Assembly: GCA_052386455.1 (NCBI GenBank)
Contig: JBQTKD010000077.1
Location: 1 to 39,187 of the forward strand
Direction of reading: 5' to 3'
From: JBQTKD01 sp052386455
GTDB lineage: Bacteria; Actinomycetota; Actinomycetes; Sporichthyales; Sporichthyaceae
Length of the DNA stretch: 39,187 nucleotides
In this document: positions 26,739-34,581 of the stretch, piece after piece
How positions within the stretch are numbered: the stretch's first letter is position 1
Layout of the letters: every line of letters starts with the position of its first letter
Made by a program: the position numbers and the translations under genes
The notes under the pieces: generated by a model
Databases searched by the model: none
What the model was told of the DNA's origin: nothing
The model's input: only the letters and a program-made list of their open reading frames with translations

Positions 26739-27914
26739 GTGCGCGTGCGCAGTCTTCGGGTTCCGGTGGTCGTGGCGATTGCCGTGGCGAGCGCGCTCCT
26801 GGTCGTTGCCGGCGTCGCGACCGGGTCGGGCCCGGGTGCCGTCTCGGTGCGATGGGGCCCGGCGTACGCCCTGCAGGACGGTCCGCCCGACGTTCTCGCC
26901 CACTGCGAGGCTGCGGCGACCCCCTTGTACTTCACACCACGCCCGACACTGAGCGTGCCGGCGAAGCGCGAGAAGCGAGTTCGGTTCGAGGTCTACTCCG
27001 GTCGGCCGGACAAGGTCGACCCAGAGTTCTGGGCCAAGGCCTCCGTCGAACTGGCCGCCACCGGGACCGTCGCACCCGCGAACGTCGCCGGCGCCCGCCG
27101 GGCCGTCTGGACCGTTCCGGTCGATCTGCGGATGCCGGACGATCCGAAGGTTCGCCGAGATCCCGACGCTCCCACAGCCGTCCCTTCGGAGTTCGCGTGG
27201 CGCACCCGTGACGAATCGACGGACCGCGCCGGCGAATGGTCTGCGTGGCGGACGTTCGAGATCAGCCTTGTGATCAAGGCGGTCCACGACTGCCGCCTCA
27301 CCTCCGACGACATCTATTACGCCTGGGCGTACGGCGGGGCGAGTGGCCGCGACTTCGGCGAGATGCGGTCCGAGTACGCCCACGCGCGCCGGCTGCGCGA
27401 GGCGTTCGAGACGATCCGAACGCAGCATCCCGGTGAGTTCACCGCCGCCGGCGACGGTCACTCCGCGAACCGGCCCGAGGACTACCTCGACGGCAGCGGG
27501 GAGTGGATCGTTTTCCGTGGGCCGGTGCCGCCGGAGGCCGCGGCCCTGCTGGCCGAGGTGAGCTCCCGCCCGTTCGACCAGGGCGGGTCCGCGCTGGAGA
27601 TTCTTGCCGAGCGTGGCTACGACCAAGCAGGCGAGCAAACCCGCGTCCGGCTCGCGGAGGAAGCCGCTGGGAGCGTGGCCGAGCACCTGGACGCGAGAGG
27701 GAGGATGAACAGCCGCACCGGGGTGCTGGAGCTCGAGGTGACCTCGGCGCTAGACGACTCGCACTACGACGATCTGCGGCGCCGAATCGTCGAGGCCATC
27801 GCCGCGCGTACCGGGCTAAGGGTCGTCGTGGCAGCCCGAGACTCGCGAGGCGACGCGACCACCCTCCCGGTGCGTTTCCGCCTCGGCGAACACGGCGAGT
27901 TCGGCCACGGCTGA
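26739..27914 (+). CDS. Exported protein of unknown function
   Basis: The 391-residue protein starts with a signal or anchor (VRVRSLRVPVVVAIAVASAL). No family is recognised. Visible pieces are SGEWIVFRGPVPPEAAALLA and a C-terminal ferredoxin-like block (TGVLELEVTSALDDSHYDDL) that recalls pro-peptide or sensor folds, not firmly. GTG 26739 is chosen because AGGA lies eight bases before it and the hydrophobic segment follows at once; GTG 26676 would add 21 residues. It lies 69 bases after the response regulator on the same strand, so it may be co-transcribed or a regulon member. Confidence 0.65.
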   Translation: MRVRSLRVPVVVAIAVASALLVVAGVATGSGPGAVSVRWGPAYALQDGPPDVLAHCEAAATPLYFTPRPTLSVPAKREKRVRFEVYSGRPDKVDPEFWAKASVELAATGTVAPANVAGARRAVWTVPVDLRMPDDPKVRRDPDAPTAVPSEFAWRTRDESTDRAGEWSAWRTFEISLVIKAVHDCRLTSDDIYYAWAYGGASGRDFGEMRSEYAHARRLREAFETIRTQHPGEFTAAGDGHSANRPEDYLDGSGEWIVFRGPVPPEAAALLAEVSSRPFDQGGSALEILAERGYDQAGEQTRVRLAEEAAGSVAEHLDARGRMNSRTGVLELEVTSALDDSHYDDLRRRIVEAIAARTGLRVVVAARDSRGDATTLPVRFRLGEHGEFGHG

Positions 27915-27922
27915 CGCAGCGT

Positions 27923-28057
27923 CAGTTTGCCAGCCGGTTCAGATCGAGGACTGCGGGAAACGGTTCCGCGATCTCCATCGCGCCAACGAACGATCCCCAT
28001 TGCCGGTAGGCGCCGTCGTCGAGTCGATACGCCGTGAGGCGGACGCTGCTGCCACGG
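27923..28057 (-). pseudogene. C-terminal remnant of a Uma2-family (DUF820) protein
   Basis: Downstream of dinB on the same strand, an open stretch after a stop codon reads VRLTAYRLDDGAYRQWGSFV and then EIAEPFPAVLDLNRLAN before TGA. This resembles the end of Uma2-family endonuclease-like proteins, which close with an F-P-V-x-L-D type motif. About 150 expected residues are missing and no start is present. I infer a truncated gene; the short length limits confidence. Confidence 0.5.
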
Positions 28058-28078
28058 GGCTACGACAGCTTCGGTCCA

Positions 28079-29275
28079 TCAATCGGGGAGCTTCGGCATC
28101 TCGAATCCGGTGTGCCGGCCCAGAAGCGCCGCGCGGGTCAGCGCGTCCGTTCCGAACTTGCGCAGCACCGCGTCGCGCGTGAGGTCCAGGGCGACGGGGT
28201 CGGTCGCGCCGATCAGCGGCAGTGCGAGTTGTACGGCGTCGGAGTCGTCGAGGCCCGAGACCGAGAGGCCGATCATCGTCAGCCCGCGGCGTTCGCGGAT
28301 CGTCGGACCGGCGCCGGCAAGCAGCGAGCGGGCGACCGCGAGCAGCACTTCGGTACGGGACGTCGCCTCGGGGAGCGTGTGCGAGCGGGTCGCTCGGGTG
28401 TAGTCGCCGAAGCGCAGCCGCAGGATCACCGTGCGGCCGATGCGGTCTGCCTCGCGCATCCGTCGGGTCACCCGGTCCACGATCGCGACGAGCGTGCCGT
28501 CGACCTCAACGGGGGCGAGAGTGCGCAGCCCGGTGGCGGACTGCGAGCCGATCGACCGGCGCCGCACGCCGACTCGAACGGGGCGTGGGTCGAGGTTGCG
28601 AGCGAGGCAGAACAGCTGGCGGCCAGCGGCCTTGCCGACCATCGCGGCGAGGTCCTCGTGGGTCAGCTTCGTCGCGTCCGCGACGGTGTGGATGTCCCGT
28701 TCGGCCAGCTCGGCGCAGGTCTTCGGGCCGACGCCCCAGAGCATCGACACGGGGAGCGGGTGCAGGAATTCCAGCTCGCTTTCGGGCGGAACGAGCAGCA
28801 GTCCGTCCGGCTTCGCCACCCGGCTGGCGACCTTGGCGAGGAACTTGGTGCGCGCGATCCCGACGGTGATCGGCAGCCCCACCTCCGCCATTACGCGCTT
28901 GCGCAGCGTGGCGCCGATCTGCGCGGGCGGACCGACGAGCCGGCGCAGGCCGGAGACGTCGAGAAACGCCTCGTCGATGGACATGGACTCGACCATCGGC
29001 GTCGTGTCGTGGAAGACCTCGAACACCGCGCGGCTCGCGGCGGTGTACGCCTCGAACCGCGGCGGTACGAACACGACGTCCGGACACAGCCGCCGCGCGA
29101 CGTTCCCGCCCATCGCGGTCCGCACCCCGCACCGCTTCGCCTCGTAGCTCGCGGCCAACACGATGCCGCCGCCCACGATCACGGGCCGCCCCCTCAGCCG
29201 CGGATCGTCCCGCTGCTCGACGGAGGCGAAGAACGCATCGAGATCCGCATGGAGAATCGACGCTTGTTCGAGCAT
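28079..29275 (-). CDS. dinB: DNA polymerase IV (Y-family translesion polymerase)
   Basis: The 398-residue polymerase has the Y-family palm motifs ILHADLDAFFASVEQRD (Asp11) and SMSIDEAFLDVSG. Helix-hairpin-helix (LWGVGPKTCAEL) and little-finger domains follow, with a C-terminal beta-clamp motif QLALPL. It bypasses damaged bases. ATG 29275 lies seven bases after TATGCT on the minus strand, a typical leaderless arrangement; ATG 29287 would add four residues. A near-perfect SOS box covers the -10 and start, so LexA control is likely. Confidence 0.93.
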   Translation of the reverse strand: MLEQASILHADLDAFFASVEQRDDPRLRGRPVIVGGGIVLAASYEAKRCGVRTAMGGNVARRLCPDVVFVPPRFEAYTAASRAVFEVFHDTTPMVESMSIDEAFLDVSGLRRLVGPPAQIGATLRKRVMAEVGLPITVGIARTKFLAKVASRVAKPDGLLLVPPESELEFLHPLPVSMLWGVGPKTCAELAERDIHTVADATKLTHEDLAAMVGKAAGRQLFCLARNLDPRPVRVGVRRRSIGSQSATGLRTLAPVEVDGTLVAIVDRVTRRMREADRIGRTVILRLRFGDYTRATRSHTLPEATSRTEVLLAVARSLLAGAGPTIRERRGLTMIGLSVSGLDDSDAVQLALPLIGATDPVALDLTRDAVLRKFGTDALTRAALLGRHTGFEMPKLPD

Positions 29276-29283
29276 ACGTTCGA
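29268..29283. promoter_or_regulatory. LexA/SOS box over the dinB start
   Basis: TCGAGCATACGTTCGA differs from the Gram-positive SOS pattern TCGAAC-N4-GTTCGA at one position. It spans the -10 hexamer and the start codon of dinB. LexA bound here would block the promoter. Confidence 0.78.
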
Positions 29284-29337
29284 GCATAGAGTCGAATGTG
29301 TCTGGACAGCCAGCCCACCGCCCCGCACACTGACTGC

Positions 29338-29670
29338 ATGGAGCCCGCCGTGCCCACGTTGGACGAACTCGCCGCTCGCGTCGAGGCGCTAGAGGCTGCC
29401 CAGGCGGTCCACGACGCCACCGTGGACACCATCGCTCTCGCCCTTGCGCGTGTTGAGGTGGTCACCCGGCACCACACAACGCGGTTCGACCGGGTCGACT
29501 CCCGGCTCGATGCGCACGCCGAGCTGTTGAGCGCCGTGACCGTCGGCCTCGACGAAGTCAAAGCAGAACTGGCCGGAGTCGGGGAATCCGCGGCAATCAC
29601 GGCTCGCACGGTGGCCGCGCACGCCGACACCCTCGACATGCTCCGAGAGTGGCTGGGCCGTCAGCCCTAG
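29338..29670 (+). CDS. Small coiled-coil protein
   Basis: The 110-residue protein is almost entirely helical with heptad-like spacing (LDELAARVEALEAAQAVHDA, then VDSRLDAHAELLSAVTVGLD), ending EWLGRQP. No domain is recognised. It is divergent from dinB and converges on the sigma factor gene with a five-base gap. ATG 29338 is chosen as the first codon that leads straight into the heptads; GTG 29296 would add 14 residues of low-quality sequence. Confidence 0.6.
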   Translation: MEPAVPTLDELAARVEALEAAQAVHDATVDTIALALARVEVVTRHHTTRFDRVDSRLDAHAELLSAVTVGLDEVKAELAGVGESAAITARTVAAHADTLDMLREWLGRQP

Positions 29671-29675
29671 CACGG

Positions 29676-30659
29676 CTAGTCCGGAGGCGTCTGCGGCAGC
29701 TCGAACATCGGCCAGAGCGTCGCCACGTCGAGGAACGCGGTGAGGCCGGCGACGGCGCCGTCGCGAATCTCCAGAACGTTGATCGCCCACGGGAAATAGC
29801 TGCCGTCGGCGGCTTGGCGCCACTGGGCGTAGCCCGGCATGCCGTTGACGCTGATCGGCAGTGCCTTCGAGCCCCGGCACTCGTGGCCCTTGCCGAGCAT
29901 CCACTTGCCGATCTCGTCGGCACCGCGCAGCCACAGCGGGAGGGGCGGCATGTTCATCGTGGCGTCGTGATGGAGGAGCCCGACGAGGGTCTTGATGTCG
30001 TAGGCGACGAAGGCGCTGACGTACTGCTCGAGGAGCGCGCGCTGCTCGGAGTTCGTCGGCTCGAGGTTCTCCCCCGGATCGCCGGTGCGCGCGTCCATCG
30101 TGGCGCGGGCCCGCTGCAGCGCGGAGTTCACCGACGCCACCGAGGTTCCGAGGAGTTCGGCGACCTCGGCCGCGGACCAGCGCAACACCTCGCGCAGCAC
30201 CAGCACCGCGCGCTGGCGGGGCGGGAGCAACTGCAGCGCGGCAACGAACGCGAGCCGCACGGACTCACGGGCCAGGGCTACGTCGGCCGGGTCGCCGGAA
30301 CTGGGCAGCACGCGATTGTCCGCGGCCGGCTCCACCCAGATGGACTCGGTAATCGGCGGCGCCAGGGGCGCGGCGGCGTAGGAACAGGGCCCGAGGTCCA
30401 TCGGCCGGGCCCGGCGCTGCCGCGAGCCCAGCATGTCGAAGCAGACGTTCGTGGCGATCTTGTACAGCCACGACCTGACCGCGGCCCGGCCCTCGTAGCC
30501 GTCCTGGGCCTTCCACGCCCGGAGCATCGTCTCCTGGACGGCGTCCTCGGCCTCCGAACTCGAGGCGAGCATCCGGTAGCAGTACCCGGTCAAGGAGACG
30601 CGGTGTTCGGCGAACTCGGCAGCCAAGTCGGGCGCGACGCGATCCAGAACTTCGGTCAT
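29676..30659 (-). CDS. ECF sigma factor with C-terminal SnoaL-like domain (SigG/TIGR02960 type)
   Basis: The 327-residue sigma factor has region 2 (YCYRMLASSSEAEDAVQETM, RSWLYKIATNVCFDML) and region 4 (LLPPRQRAVLVLREVL, SVASVNSALQRARATM). A C-terminal SnoaL/NTF2-like domain (about 205-325) ends with LEIRDGAVAGLTAFLD. Members of this type lack a separate anti-sigma factor; the C-terminal domain is thought to control activity. GGGAG lies upstream of the ATG. It is divergent from the two ABM-fold genes, which are plausible targets. Confidence 0.88.
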   Translation of the reverse strand: MTEVLDRVAPDLAAEFAEHRVSLTGYCYRMLASSSEAEDAVQETMLRAWKAQDGYEGRAAVRSWLYKIATNVCFDMLGSRQRRARPMDLGPCSYAAAPLAPPITESIWVEPAADNRVLPSSGDPADVALARESVRLAFVAALQLLPPRQRAVLVLREVLRWSAAEVAELLGTSVASVNSALQRARATMDARTGDPGENLEPTNSEQRALLEQYVSAFVAYDIKTLVGLLHHDATMNMPPLPLWLRGADEIGKWMLGKGHECRGSKALPISVNGMPGYAQWRQAADGSYFPWAINVLEIRDGAVAGLTAFLDVATLWPMFELPQTPPD

Positions 30660-30827
30660 CTGCGTGGTGCTCCCTTGCCTCGACGTCCTCGCCAACGTAC
30701 GCCCGACCGGGCTTGTGCGCACCACACAGTTCGGTCTCGATGCTTTGACGAAACGGGCCCATGGAACTCATCGCCATCCCGCAAATAGGGTCGAGGACGA
30801 CCGCACCACGTTCTCGGAGGAGTCCCT

Positions 30828-31121
30828 ATGGCAGTGACCGTCGTCCTCGAACTCACCATCGCGCCGGACAAGGCGGACGAGTTCGAGAAGTACCTCGGCG
30901 AGATCCTCGTCGACACCCGGCAGCGTCCCGGCTTCCAGAGCGTCGTCGTGCACCGGAACACCGAGGACCCGGCGGCGTTCCTCGCCTACGAGGAGTGGGA
31001 CTCCCGCGGGGACTACGAGGCCTACCTCGGCTGGCGCACCGAGAACGGCTCCATGGCGACCATCGGCAGCTACCTCGCCGCCCCGCCGTCCATCCGGTAC
31101 TTTACCACCAGCGACATCTAG
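30828..31121 (+). CDS. ABM-fold protein A (antibiotic biosynthesis monooxygenase type)
   Basis: The 97-residue protein has a dimeric alpha+beta barrel fold: VVLELTIAPDKADEFEKYLG, TRQRPGFQSVVVHRN and the AYEEWDSRGDYEAYLGWR helix. A strong GGAGG site precedes the ATG. The family includes small cofactor-free monooxygenases and aldehyde- or quinone-handling enzymes. It lies 12 bases before its paralogue and opposite the SigG-type sigma factor. The substrate is unknown. Confidence 0.85.
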   Translation: MAVTVVLELTIAPDKADEFEKYLGEILVDTRQRPGFQSVVVHRNTEDPAAFLAYEEWDSRGDYEAYLGWRTENGSMATIGSYLAAPPSIRYFTTSDI

Positions 31122-31133
31122 GAAGAGGAACCC

Positions 31134-31427
31134 ATGTCGGTCACCGTCACCCTGCTCTTCCCGACCAAGGCCGAAGCGGCGGAGGACTTCTACAAGACCC
31201 TCGTCTCGGTCCTTCCCGACACTCGCGCGTACGAGGGCTGCCAGAGCGTCACCACGCACCGCGATCTCGACGACCCAACCAAGATCTTCCTGATCGAGGT
31301 GTGGGACTCCCGCGAGGCTCAGCAGAAGTACCTCGGCTGGCGCGTCGAAACCGGCCTGATGGACGCGATCGGCCCGGCGCTCGCCGGCCCGCCCACCATC
31401 AGCGCGTACAGCAACGAAGGCGACTGA
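31134..31427 (+). CDS. ABM-fold protein B, tandem paralogue
   Basis: The 97-residue protein has the same length and layout as protein A (SVTVTLLFPTKAEAAEDFYK, RAYEGCQSVTTHRD, EVWDSREAQQKYLGWRVE). It has its own ribosome site (GAAGAGGA). The two probably arose by duplication and may form a heterodimer, since the family works as dimers with the active site between subunits. A hairpin follows the stop. Confidence 0.85.
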   Translation: MSVTVTLLFPTKAEAAEDFYKTLVSVLPDTRAYEGCQSVTTHRDLDDPTKIFLIEVWDSREAQQKYLGWRVETGLMDAIGPALAGPPTISAYSNEGD

Positions 31428-31435
31428 ACCACCCC

Positions 31436-31474
31436 GAGGGACGTCTCGGCCGCGTTGCGGCGGGGACGTCCCTC
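31436..31474 (+). terminator. Hairpin after the ABM pair
   Basis: GAGGGACGTC (31436-31445) pairs with GACGTCCCTC (31465-31474). An inner CCGC/GCGG stem lies in the 19-base loop. It lies nine bases after the ABM-B stop and 19 bases before the methyltransferase start, so it separates two units. Confidence 0.7.
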
Positions 31475-31493
31475 GCGCTTGTTACGTTGGGCC

Positions 31494-32780
31494 GTGCCCA
31501 ACGAGCGTCCTACGGTCGTCGACCTCTTCGCCGGCGCCGGGGGCTTGAGCCTCGGCTTCGAGCAGGCCGGGTACGACGTGACTGCAGCCGTCGAACTCGA
31601 CCCCATTCACGCCGCGGTCCACGAGTTCAACTTCCCCTACGGCGCGACGCTCTGCCGCAACGCGCACACGGTGACCGGGGCGATGGTGCGAGAGCGCTCG
31701 GCACTCGGGGACCGGGAGCTGCACGCCGTCGTCGGCGGCGCCCCGTGCCAGGGCTTCTCGATGATCGGCAAGCGCGCGCTCGACGATCCCCGCAACGCAC
31801 TCCTCGAGCAGTTCGCACGCATCGTGCTCGAACTGCAGCCGCGGTACTTCGTGCTGGAGAACGTCGCCGGCCTCACCGTCGGGGCGCATCGTCAACTGCT
31901 CGACGAGGTCGTCGAGGTCTTCGCCGGCGGCGGGTATCGAGTGCTCCTGCCCTACCGGGTGCTGCAGGCCGCCGAGTTCGGGACGCCGCAGAGCCGGCGC
32001 CGCCTGTTCCTGATCGGCGCTCGCGACGACGTTCCGCTCCCGGCCTACCCGGCGCCGACGCACCGGCTGCGCAGCACGAAGGGCGTCCCGACGCAGGGCG
32101 TCCTGCCGCTGGTTCCAAGCGTGTGGGAGGCGATCGGCGACCTCCCCGAGGCCGAGCACTACGCAGAGCTCCTCACCGCCGACACTGTGGCGGCCAAGCA
32201 CGGGACGCCGTCGGCGTACGCCGCCGCGCTACGCGGGCTCGAGCGCGACCCGTCGGACCACTCGCGCCCACGGCCGATCGTCGAGGACTGGCTGACCTCC
32301 AGCACCCGCACGGTGCACACCCCGCTCAGCGCTCGCCGGTTCGCCTCGACCGCACCCGGGGAGATCGAGCCGGTAAGCCGCTTTCTACGCCTGCACCCCG
32401 ACGGCATCTGCAACACGCTGCGTGCCGGCACGGCCAGCGACCGCGGCGCGTACACCTCGCCCCGCCCGGTGCACCCCTCCAAGCCCCGCTGCATCACGGT
32501 CCGCGAGGCCGCCCGCCTGCACGGCTACCCGGACTGGTTCCGTTTCCACGTCACCAAGTGGCACGGCTTCCGCCAGATCGGCAACTCGGTGCCGCCGGCA
32601 CTGGGGCGCGCGGTAGCCGGCGCCCTGCTGGCCGCGGACGGCGTGCGGCCGGAAGCCGGCGCCGCCGTCGATCTCGGCTCGCCCGCCCTCCTGTCTCTCA
32701 CCGCTAGCGAGGCCGAACGGCACTTCGGAATCCTCGAGCGGGTGATCCCCCAGCGCGGTCGGCGCACCGCGAATGTCTGA
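31494..32780 (+). CDS. DNA (cytosine-5)-methyltransferase
   Basis: The 428-residue methyltransferase has the canonical C5 motifs: I VVDLFAGAGGLSLGFEQAGY, IV GGAPCQGFS with catalytic Cys85, VI FVLENVAGL, VIII QSRRRLFLIGARD and X QIGNSVPPALG. The recognition region lies at about 230-360; the site cannot be read from sequence. GTG 31494 lies six bases after TTACGT, so the transcript may be leaderless. It overlaps vsr by eight bases. No cognate restriction enzyme gene is adjacent. Confidence 0.93.
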   Translation: MPNERPTVVDLFAGAGGLSLGFEQAGYDVTAAVELDPIHAAVHEFNFPYGATLCRNAHTVTGAMVRERSALGDRELHAVVGGAPCQGFSMIGKRALDDPRNALLEQFARIVLELQPRYFVLENVAGLTVGAHRQLLDEVVEVFAGGGYRVLLPYRVLQAAEFGTPQSRRRLFLIGARDDVPLPAYPAPTHRLRSTKGVPTQGVLPLVPSVWEAIGDLPEAEHYAELLTADTVAAKHGTPSAYAAALRGLERDPSDHSRPRPIVEDWLTSSTRTVHTPLSARRFASTAPGEIEPVSRFLRLHPDGICNTLRAGTASDRGAYTSPRPVHPSKPRCITVREAARLHGYPDWFRFHVTKWHGFRQIGNSVPPALGRAVAGALLAADGVRPEAGAAVDLGSPALLSLTASEAERHFGILERVIPQRGRRTANV

Positions 32781-33231
32781 ACCACGCGGCCCGGTCCCCT
32801 CGAGCGAGTCGGTCTCGCGGCGCTTCCAGAACACCCCGACGCGGGACACTCCCGCCGAACTGAAGCTGCGCAGGCTCCTGCACGCAGCGGGCCTGCGCTA
32901 CCGCGTCGACTACCGCCCGGTCCCCGGCATCCGCCGCAAGGCCGACGTCGTCTTCACGAAGGCCAAGGTCGCGGTGTTCGTCGACGGCTGCTTCTGGCAC
33001 AGCTGCCCGGTCCACGGCACGTGGCCGAAGGCCAACGGGGACTGGTGGCGCGAGAAGCTTGAAGGCAACTCCGCGCGCGACCGCGACACCGACGCCAGGC
33101 TCGCCGACGCCGGCTGGACCGTCGTGCGGATCTGGGAGCACGAACCCCCCGACGAGGCCGCGCGCCGCGTCAAGGACGCCCTCGGACGCGCATCCTCTGC
33201 ACCGTGTCGCGCCCTACAACCGCGTACGTAG
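32773..33231 (+). CDS. vsr: Very-short-patch-repair endonuclease (Vsr)
   Basis: The 152-residue protein carries the Vsr core: RRKADVVFTKAKVAVFVDG with catalytic Asp58, DGCFWHSCPVHG (His76 and zinc-site Cys/His) and DAGWTVVRIWEHE. Vsr nicks beside T:G mismatches made when 5-methylcytosine deaminates, correcting mutations caused by the neighbouring methylase. The ATG overlaps the methylase stop. The last dozen codons and the TAG lie inside a terminator-like hairpin (33197-33248). The tail SSAPCRALQPRT is probably not conserved. Confidence 0.9.
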   Translation: MSEPRGPVPSSESVSRRFQNTPTRDTPAELKLRRLLHAAGLRYRVDYRPVPGIRRKADVVFTKAKVAVFVDGCFWHSCPVHGTWPKANGDWWREKLEGNSARDRDTDARLADAGWTVVRIWEHEPPDEAARRVKDALGRASSAPCRALQPRT

Positions 33232-33248
33232 GGCGCGGCACGGTGCAG
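33197..33248. terminator. Long hairpin overlapping the end of vsr
   Basis: Left arm 33197-33217 (CTGCACCGTG then TCGCGCCCTAC) pairs with 33228-33248 (GTAGGGCGCG then GCACGGTGCAG) over 21 positions with a single T-G pair, around a ten-base loop. The vsr stop lies in the right arm. Confidence 0.82.
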
Positions 33249-33278
33249 AAGATGGGGGTGTCGTCTTAGGGTGCCCTT

Positions 33279-33647
33279 ATGTCTTACATCGCGATCAACG
33301 TGCTGTCCGTCGGCGAGGGCATGGGCCCGGTGCTCGAGGAGCGCTTCGCCAACCGCGCCGGAACCATCGAAGAGTCCCCCGGCTTCGAGGGCTTCCAGCT
33401 CATGCGCCCCGAGTCCGGGACCGACAAGTACTTCGTGCTCAGCAAGTGGGCGACGAAGGAAGACTTCGAGACCTGGCGCGACGGCCCCGGCCGCATCGCC
33501 CACGCCCAGGAGCGCGAGCGCGCCGCCGCCGCCGAGGGCGGTGCACCGGCACAGGGCCACGGGCATGGCCAGGGCGGCGGCGGCATGGCGGCCATGAGCG
33601 CCGAGCTCTGGACGTTCAACACCGTCCTGGACGTCTCCCCCCGCTGA
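33279..33647 (+). CDS. mhuD: MhuD/IsdG-type haem-degrading monooxygenase with a His/Gly-rich insert
   Basis: The 122-residue protein aligns with Mycobacterium tuberculosis MhuD (Rv3592) across its length: IAINVLSVGEGMGPVLEERF, SPGFEGFQLMRP and YFVLSKWATKEDFETW. The three MhuD active-site residues fall at the same numbers, Asn7, Trp66 and His75. MhuD opens haem and frees iron inside the cell. Between His75 and the last strand (ELWTFNTVLDV) an insert of about 30 residues includes GGAPAQGHGHGQGGGG, longer than in MhuD. AGGG lies seven bases upstream of the ATG. Confidence 0.85.
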   Translation: MSYIAINVLSVGEGMGPVLEERFANRAGTIEESPGFEGFQLMRPESGTDKYFVLSKWATKEDFETWRDGPGRIAHAQERERAAAAEGGAPAQGHGHGQGGGGMAAMSAELWTFNTVLDVSPR

Positions 33648-33686
33648 GCGAGCGCGACGACCGAGGGACGCGTGAGGAGCCCGAGC
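33644..33686 (+). repeat. 43-bp repeat starting at the mhuD stop codon
   Basis: It starts C then TGAGCGAGCGCGACGACCGA and ends GTGAGGAGCCCGAGC. It matches the copy at 19808-19850 in 37 of 43 bases. The TGA at 33645-33647 is the mhuD stop. Confidence 0.8.
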
Positions 33687-33711
33687 GGTTATCGGCAGGA
33701 CTGACGCGCCG

Positions 33712-34524
33712 TCAGGCCTGGCTCGGGCGGGCCTGCGCGGGCACCGGGACGTCTGAGCCGGCGAGGATCGTGCGGGCCACGCCGGCCGGGTCGTCCCACA
33801 TCGGCATGTGGCCCCAGCCGCGCGGGCTGAGCCAGCGCGTGTGGGCTGGGAGCTCGTCGCGCACCCGACAGCCGCGGGCGAGGATGACGTCCCGGCTGCC
33901 GAACGCGACGGTGACGGGCACGTCGATGCCCGCGCCGCCTCCGAACCGTTGGCCCTCGGTCGAGGCCATCGCGCGCTCGAAGGCGGGCGATGCGACGAGG
34001 GCCGCGATGTCCGCGAGCATCACCGCGCGCGGCGTGCGCCAGGGGCGGCCAAGCAGGTTCGCGGTGAGCGCCATGCGCAGCGGTGGGATGCGCGAGATCG
34101 GGCCGAGCGTGGGGCCCAGCAAGGGCGGCAGCGTACGGAAGTTCGCGACCTGGCGGCGGGCGTAGAACGGCACGCTCCCCCGCCACAGCCCGGCGGGCGA
34201 GATGGCGGTGACCGAGGCGGCCGCGCCGGAGCGGGCCATCTCCAGCGCGATCCATCCGCCGAGCGAATTGCCCGCAAGGTGGGGCTTCTCCCAGCCGATG
34301 GATCGGCAGAACTCGACGAGGGAGTCGGCCAGCCCGCGGGGCGTCAGCAGCTGGTGCTCCGGCAGCGGGCTCGCGCCGAAACCGGGCAGATCGACGGCGA
34401 TGACCTCGCGGTGCGCGGCGAGCTCGACGAGCACCGGATCCCAGGCCTCCTTGCGGCTGCCGATGCCGTGCACCAGCAGCAGCTTCGGGCCCGCGCCGAG
34501 GCGGGTGTGAACCAGTTCGACCAT
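33712..34524 (-). CDS. Alpha/beta hydrolase
   Basis: The 270-residue hydrolase has LLLVHGIGSRKEAWDP (oxyanion loop), nucleophile Ser87 in AGNSLGGW, Asp212 (AFGSRDVIL) and His239 (GWGHMPMWDDP). It is a soluble single-domain serine hydrolase without signal. The ATG start lies about 125 bases from the divergent FadE5-like gene and shares its operator region. An esterase or acyl-hydrolase role in lipid metabolism is possible, but the substrate is unknown. Confidence 0.87.
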   Translation of the reverse strand: MVELVHTRLGAGPKLLLVHGIGSRKEAWDPVLVELAAHREVIAVDLPGFGASPLPEHQLLTPRGLADSLVEFCRSIGWEKPHLAGNSLGGWIALEMARSGAAASVTAISPAGLWRGSVPFYARRQVANFRTLPPLLGPTLGPISRIPPLRMALTANLLGRPWRTPRAVMLADIAALVASPAFERAMASTEGQRFGGGAGIDVPVTVAFGSRDVILARGCRVRDELPAHTRWLSPRGWGHMPMWDDPAGVARTILAGSDVPVPAQARPSQA

Positions 34525-34581
34525 GCTCGCTGCCTCCGCGATCGTGGGAGATCGTTACGTTCGAGCCCCGCAAGTTACCGG

